A DNA stretch of 35,772 nucleotides from an uncultured Lachnospiraceae bacterium (lineage in GTDB: Bacteria; Bacillota; Clostridia; Lachnospirales; Lachnospiraceae), in contig CAMPAR010000014.1 of NCBI GenBank assembly GCA_946632055.1, positions 1-35,772 of the forward strand. The letters are read 5' to 3'. The notes beneath the pieces were generated by a model. It searched no databases. It worked only from the letters and a program-made list of their open reading frames with translations, and was not told the DNA's origin. Each line of letters opens with the position of its first letter. The first letter of the stretch is position 1. Positions 32,903 to 35,772 of the stretch are shown piece after piece. The translations under genes and the position numbers were made by a program.

Positions 32903-32932
32903 ATGGCCGATAATGAGGAGGGTTTCGAATGA
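32903..32932 (+). CDS. Nine-codon upstream ORF overlapping the rplS start
   Basis: ATG at 32903 opens a reading frame for MADNEEGFE that ends in TGA at 32930-32932. The TGA shares bases with the ATG of rplS (ATGA). The purine-rich AGGAGAGGG (32883-32891) lies 11 bases upstream of the uORF ATG, and the rplS ribosome binding site GAGGAGGG (32915-32922) is inside the uORF. This arrangement could couple translation of rplS to that of the uORF. Whether it is translated is not known. Confidence 0.4.
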   Translation: MADNEEGFE

Positions 32933-33276
32933 ACGAAATCATTAAGAAAATCGAAGACGAACAGTTAAAGGCATCCGTGGACAAGTTCTCCGTAGGAGAC
33001 ACGGTTCGTGTACACGCGAAGATCAAGGAAGGCAACCGCGAGCGTATTCAGGTCTTTGAAGGCACGGTCACGAAGCGTCAGAACGGCGGCGTCCGTGAGA
33101 CATTCACCGTACGGAAGATTTCCGGCGGCATCGGCGTCGAAAAGTCATGGCCTCTGCATTCTCCGAATGTAGAGAAGATCGAAGTCGTTCGCTTCGGTAA
33201 AGTACGCCGTGCGAAACTGAACTATCTGAGACAGAGAACAGGTAAGGCTGCGAAGGTCAAGGAACTGGTACGGTAA
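32929..33276 (+). CDS. rplS: 50S ribosomal protein L19
   Basis: L19 lies at the 30S-50S interface. The 115-residue product has the family hallmarks [52 protein letters not shown] and the C-terminal [21 protein letters not shown], shown here only in parts. The start ATG 32929 follows GAGGAGGG. In many bacteria rplS follows trmD, but here it stands alone with its own promoter and terminator. The long leader could be a ribosomal-protein autoregulatory RNA like the L19 leader known in Firmicutes; I could not confirm that structure by eye. Confidence 0.98.
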   Translation: MNEIIKKIEDEQLKASVDKFSVGDTVRVHAKIKEGNRERIQVFEGTVTKRQNGGVRETFTVRKISGGIGVEKSWPLHSPNVEKIEVVRFGKVRRAKLNYLRQRTGKAAKVKELVR

Positions 33277-33287
33277 ATAAAAAAGAC

Positions 33288-33318
33288 AAGCACTGCAGCA
33301 ATGTAGTGCTTTTCTTAA
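33288..33318 (+). terminator. Intrinsic terminator of rplS
   Basis: AAGCACT (33288-33294) pairs with AGTGCTT (33305-33311), with an inner CA/TG continuation around GCAA. The tract TTTTCTTAATTT follows directly. It begins 11 bases after the rplS stop. Confidence 0.85.
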
Positions 33319-33348
33319 TTTCTGAAGAGTTCTTTTTTTTCTGAAGAG
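33319..33348 (+). repeat. 11-bp direct repeat upstream of lepB
   Basis: TTTCTGAAGAG occurs at 33319-33329 and again at 33338-33348, separated by 8 bases. It lies between the rplS terminator and lepB. It could be a binding site for a dimeric regulator or a small duplication. Confidence 0.6.
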
Positions 33349-33364
33349 GCACACGGAGCGGTTT

Positions 33365-33943
33365 ATGAAGAAAAAAATGTACCTCGTGGACGATCGTCCG
33401 AAATTCTTATCCGTTCTGGAAACCATTGTCCAGGCGGCCGTCATCGCGGCGCTTGGGCTCTTTGTGGCGCGCTATCTTTTTTTCGCGGCCCGGACCGGCT
33501 CAAAATCGATGGAGCCGACGGTGATGCCGGGCTCCGTGGTGTTCACGGACCGCATCGCGTACCGCCTGACGGACCCGAAGCGCTTTGACGTCATCACCTT
33601 CAGGAGGCTTTCGAGAACGCAGGACAACGATATCCTCGTGCGGCGCGTGGTGGGGCTTCCGGGGGAGACCATCCGGATCGAAAAGGGGACGGTGTATATC
33701 GACGGAGAGGAGCTCGACGTTTCGTCCTGCATCTCCGAGATCACTTCCGACGGTATCGCGGAGGAGAGCATCCGTCTTTCAGACAACGAATATTTCGTGC
33801 TCGGGGACATGCCGGCGAACAGCGAAGACAGCCGTTCCTCTACGGTGGGAGTCGTCCAAAGAAGCCAGATGATCGGAAAATCCTGGCTTGCGGCGCGCTC
33901 GATCACGGATTTTCATTTTATCATATCACGGACGACTAAGTGA
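33365..33943 (+). CDS. lepB: Signal peptidase I family protein with Arg at the catalytic Lys position
   Basis: Type I signal peptidases cut signal peptides from exported proteins at the outer face of the membrane with a Ser-Lys dyad. The 192-residue protein has one N-terminal membrane span (about 14-40), then box B GSKSMEPTVMPG with the nucleophile S48, box C/D DVITFRR and VRRVVGLPGE, and box E YFVLGDMPANSEDSR. In known family members the VKRxxGLPG lysine, four residues before the first G of GLPG, is the general base; here that position is R93 (codon CGG at 33641-33643). The rest of the fold is intact. CGGAG precedes the ATG. Either activity is altered or this is an accessory paralogue. It is followed by murF, 54 bases downstream. 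Confidence 0.88.
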   Translation: MKKKMYLVDDRPKFLSVLETIVQAAVIAALGLFVARYLFFAARTGSKSMEPTVMPGSVVFTDRIAYRLTDPKRFDVITFRRLSRTQDNDILVRRVVGLPGETIRIEKGTVYIDGEELDVSSCISEITSDGIAEESIRLSDNEYFVLGDMPANSEDSRSSTVGVVQRSQMIGKSWLAARSITDFHFIISRTTK

Positions 33944-33997
33944 GGCCCGGCATTTTTAAAGCCCGCCTGCTGTCGCCGCAGGATTGGATTTTAGCTT

Positions 33998-35413
33998 ATG
34001 AAAGAAATAACGATACAGGAACTTCTTACGGTCACCGGAGGGAAACTGCTTTCCGGCGATCCTTCAGTCCGCTTTGATTGCTTCTCGACGGATTCCAGGG
34101 AAATCCCGGAGAACGCATTATTTGTGCCGATAGCGGGCGAAAACATCGACGGCCACCGTTTTATCGGGAAAGCGCTGGAAAACGGCGCAAAGGCCGTAAT
34201 TTCGGCGCAGGAAGCCCCGCTTCTAGCCTGGAAGGAGGCGCATCCGGAGGCTAAACAGGCGCTGATCCTCGTGGACGATACGCTTTCGGCCGTCCAGAAG
34301 CTCGGGGCCTATGCGCGCTCGCTGCTTTCCATCCGGGCGGTCGGCGTGACGGGTTCGGTCGGAAAGACCACGACCCGTGAGATGATCGCGGCGGCTTTAT
34401 CGGCCGAAAAGAAGGTCTACCGCACCGGCAAGAACTATAACAACAAGCTCGGCGTGCCGATTACGCTGTCGGAGCTTTCGGACGAGGATGATCTCGCGGT
34501 GCTCGAGCTTGGTCTGAATGTGCCGGGAGAACTCGGACTCATTTCCTCCCTGTGCGACCTTTCCTGCGCCGTGATTACGAATATCGGCGTCGCGCACATG
34601 GAATACTACGGAAATCAGGACCGCCTGACGGAAGAGAAAATGACCGTGACGCGGGGCTTCTACGATTCCAGAAAGGAAGAGAAGACGCTGTTCCTCTGCG
34701 GCGACGACCCGATGCTCGTGAAGTACCAGGGGCTTACCGGCTATCCTGTGGTCTTCTACGGAACCGGTGAGAACGCGCGCTACCGCGGCGTGAATATCCG
34801 TCCGGAGAACGGCTGCTACGCCTTCGACTTCGTAAAAGACGGAAAAACGCTCTTCCCGGTGCATCTTTCCGTCCCCGGCGCGCATAATGTGCTGAACGCT
34901 CTCGCGGCGTTTGCCGTGGCGGACTTTTTCGGCGTCGATCTTCAGAAGGCTGCGGAGTCGCTTTCCGGCTACGGCGGATTCCAGGGAAGGCTGCAGCGGA
35001 TCGAACAGGACGGCGTCCTCTATATCGACGACAGCTACAACGCGAGCCCGGACAGCATGAAGGCGGGGCTGAAGGTCCTGTCGGAAATGGCTGTGCAGGA
35101 GGGCAGCAGGAAGATCGCGGTCCTCGGAGACATGCTGGAACTCGGCCCCGATTCCGCGCGCTTCCACTATGAAGTCGGATCGTATGCCTGCAAGACGAAG
35201 CCGGATCTTTTATTCCTCACCGGCAAAGAGGCGAAGATGATGGAAAAGGCCTGCATTGACAGCGGCTATGCGTCAAAATGCAGATATTTTGAGACTTCGG
35301 AGGAACTGCGGGACGCGCTTTCGAAGGAAATCCGTCCGGGGGATCTCGTCTACTTCAAGGCGTCTCACGGCATGCATTTTTCCGGACTTCTGCAGGAGCT
35401 TCTGAAGAAATGA
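33998..35413 (+). CDS. murF: UDP-N-acetylmuramoyl-tripeptide--D-alanyl-D-alanine ligase
   Basis: MurF adds D-Ala-D-Ala to the UDP-MurNAc tripeptide, the last cytoplasmic step of the peptidoglycan precursor. The 471-residue protein has the Mur ligase layout: an N-terminal UDP-binding domain ([20 protein letters not shown]), the ATP P-loop [11 protein letters not shown] at 116-126, NKLGVPITL, the [15 protein letters not shown] motif, and the C-terminal domain with [15 protein letters not shown] and LGDMLELG. The ATG at 33998 has no evident ribosome binding site; a CCTGC/GCAGG hairpin lies about 20 bases upstream. The stop overlaps the miaA start (ATGA). Confidence 0.96.
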   Translation: MKEITIQELLTVTGGKLLSGDPSVRFDCFSTDSREIPENALFVPIAGENIDGHRFIGKALENGAKAVISAQEAPLLAWKEAHPEAKQALILVDDTLSAVQKLGAYARSLLSIRAVGVTGSVGKTTTREMIAAALSAEKKVYRTGKNYNNKLGVPITLSELSDEDDLAVLELGLNVPGELGLISSLCDLSCAVITNIGVAHMEYYGNQDRLTEEKMTVTRGFYDSRKEEKTLFLCGDDPMLVKYQGLTGYPVVFYGTGENARYRGVNIRPENGCYAFDFVKDGKTLFPVHLSVPGAHNVLNALAAFAVADFFGVDLQKAAESLSGYGGFQGRLQRIEQDGVLYIDDSYNASPDSMKAGLKVLSEMAVQEGSRKIAVLGDMLELGPDSARFHYEVGSYACKTKPDLLFLTGKEAKMMEKACIDSGYASKCRYFETSEELRDALSKEIRPGDLVYFKASHGMHFSGLLQELLKK

Positions 35414-35772
35414 ACCGAAGGAAACCGCTCATCATCATCGCGGGACCGACCGCCGTCGGGAAAAGCGACCTTGCAGTAACCTTTGCGAAGGAATTCGGCG
35501 GGGAAGTGATTTCCGCCGATTCGATGCAGGTCTACCGCGGGCTCGACATCGGCTCCGCCAAAATCACGCCGGAAGAAATGCAGGAGGTTCCGCATCATCT
35601 GATCGACGTCCTCGACCCGAAGGAGCCCTTCAACGTCGCGGTCTTCCAGCGCCTTGCGAAGGACGCTCTTACGGAAATTTACAGCCGCGGCCGGATTCCG
35701 GTGATCTGCGGCGGAACGGGCTTCTATATCCAGTCCGTCCTATACGACATTGATTTTACGGAAAACCCGGCG
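35410..35772 (+). CDS. miaA: tRNA dimethylallyltransferase, 3'-truncated by window edge
   Basis: MiaA transfers a dimethylallyl group to N6 of adenosine 37 in tRNAs reading UNN codons. The first 121 residues are present: P-loop [11 protein letters not shown], then [18 protein letters not shown], the substrate segment [20 protein letters not shown] and the ICGGTGFYI motif. The ATG overlaps the murF stop by four bases. The normal gene is about 310 codons, so the rest lies beyond the window. Confidence 0.95.
   Translation, partial: MNRRKPLIIIAGPTAVGKSDLAVTFAKEFGGEVISADSMQVYRGLDIGSAKITPEEMQEVPHHLIDVLDPKEPFNVAVFQRLAKDALTEIYSRGRIPVICGGTGFYIQSVLYDIDFTENPA

Overview
This window is a compact, gene-dense chromosomal segment from a high-GC member of the Clostridia, most likely Lachnospiraceae. 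The evidence is the Firmicutes gene orders infB-rbfA-nrnA-truB-ribF and phoH-ybeY, AGGAGG-type ribosome binding sites, tRNA genes without encoded CCA, sigma-A promoters of TTGACA-17-TATAAT type, and a DUF5717/DUF5716-like gene pair that I know only from Lachnospiraceae. There are no insertion sequences, prophage genes or CRISPR arrays, and no gene-free stretch exceeds about 180 bases. Both ends cut a gene: infB on the left (5' end missing) and miaA on the right (3' end missing).

Layout. 2-5417: a translation/RNA operon (IF2, RbfA, NrnA-type DHH phosphoesterase, TruB, RibF). 5444-7299: acyl carrier protein, phosphatidylserine synthase and phosphatidylserine decarboxylase, behind their own promoter. 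7299-8113: a stable-RNA promoter with an A/T-rich upstream element, five tRNA genes (Pro, Gly, His, Gln, Lys) with a terminator inside the array, then rpsU and its terminator. 8204-16832: a long, tightly packed run (phoH, ybeY, a MurJ/SpoVB-type flippase, two different FAD-dependent oxidoreductases, a DUF896 protein, 5-formyl-THF cyclo-ligase, rlmH, dtd, a methyltransferase), closed by a hairpin shared with a convergent aldo/keto reductase, the only minus-strand gene. 18024-18623: a HAD hydrolase.

From a consensus promoter at 18656, nine genes follow with gaps of 6 to 45 bases: galM, topB, a small membrane protein, a DUF5717-like 1096-aa protein, a DUF5716-like Hsp70/actin-fold protein, a TPR-like protein, valS, and an XpaC-TelA pair. 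The right end holds rplS, with a leader containing a 9-codon upstream ORF, then a type I signal peptidase whose catalytic lysine position is arginine, then murF and miaA.

Most genes are housekeeping. The best candidate for an undescribed system is 21897-27704: a three-pass membrane protein, a giant scaffold-like protein with a beta N-terminus and helical body, a divergent Hsp70/actin-like ATPase, and a TPR-like protein. Other points worth a second look are the signal peptidase active site, the uORF coupled to rplS, the galM leader with mutually exclusive hairpins and an AAACGCGTTT palindrome, and the terminator inside the tRNA array. All function calls rest on reading motifs and gene order; no database search was run.
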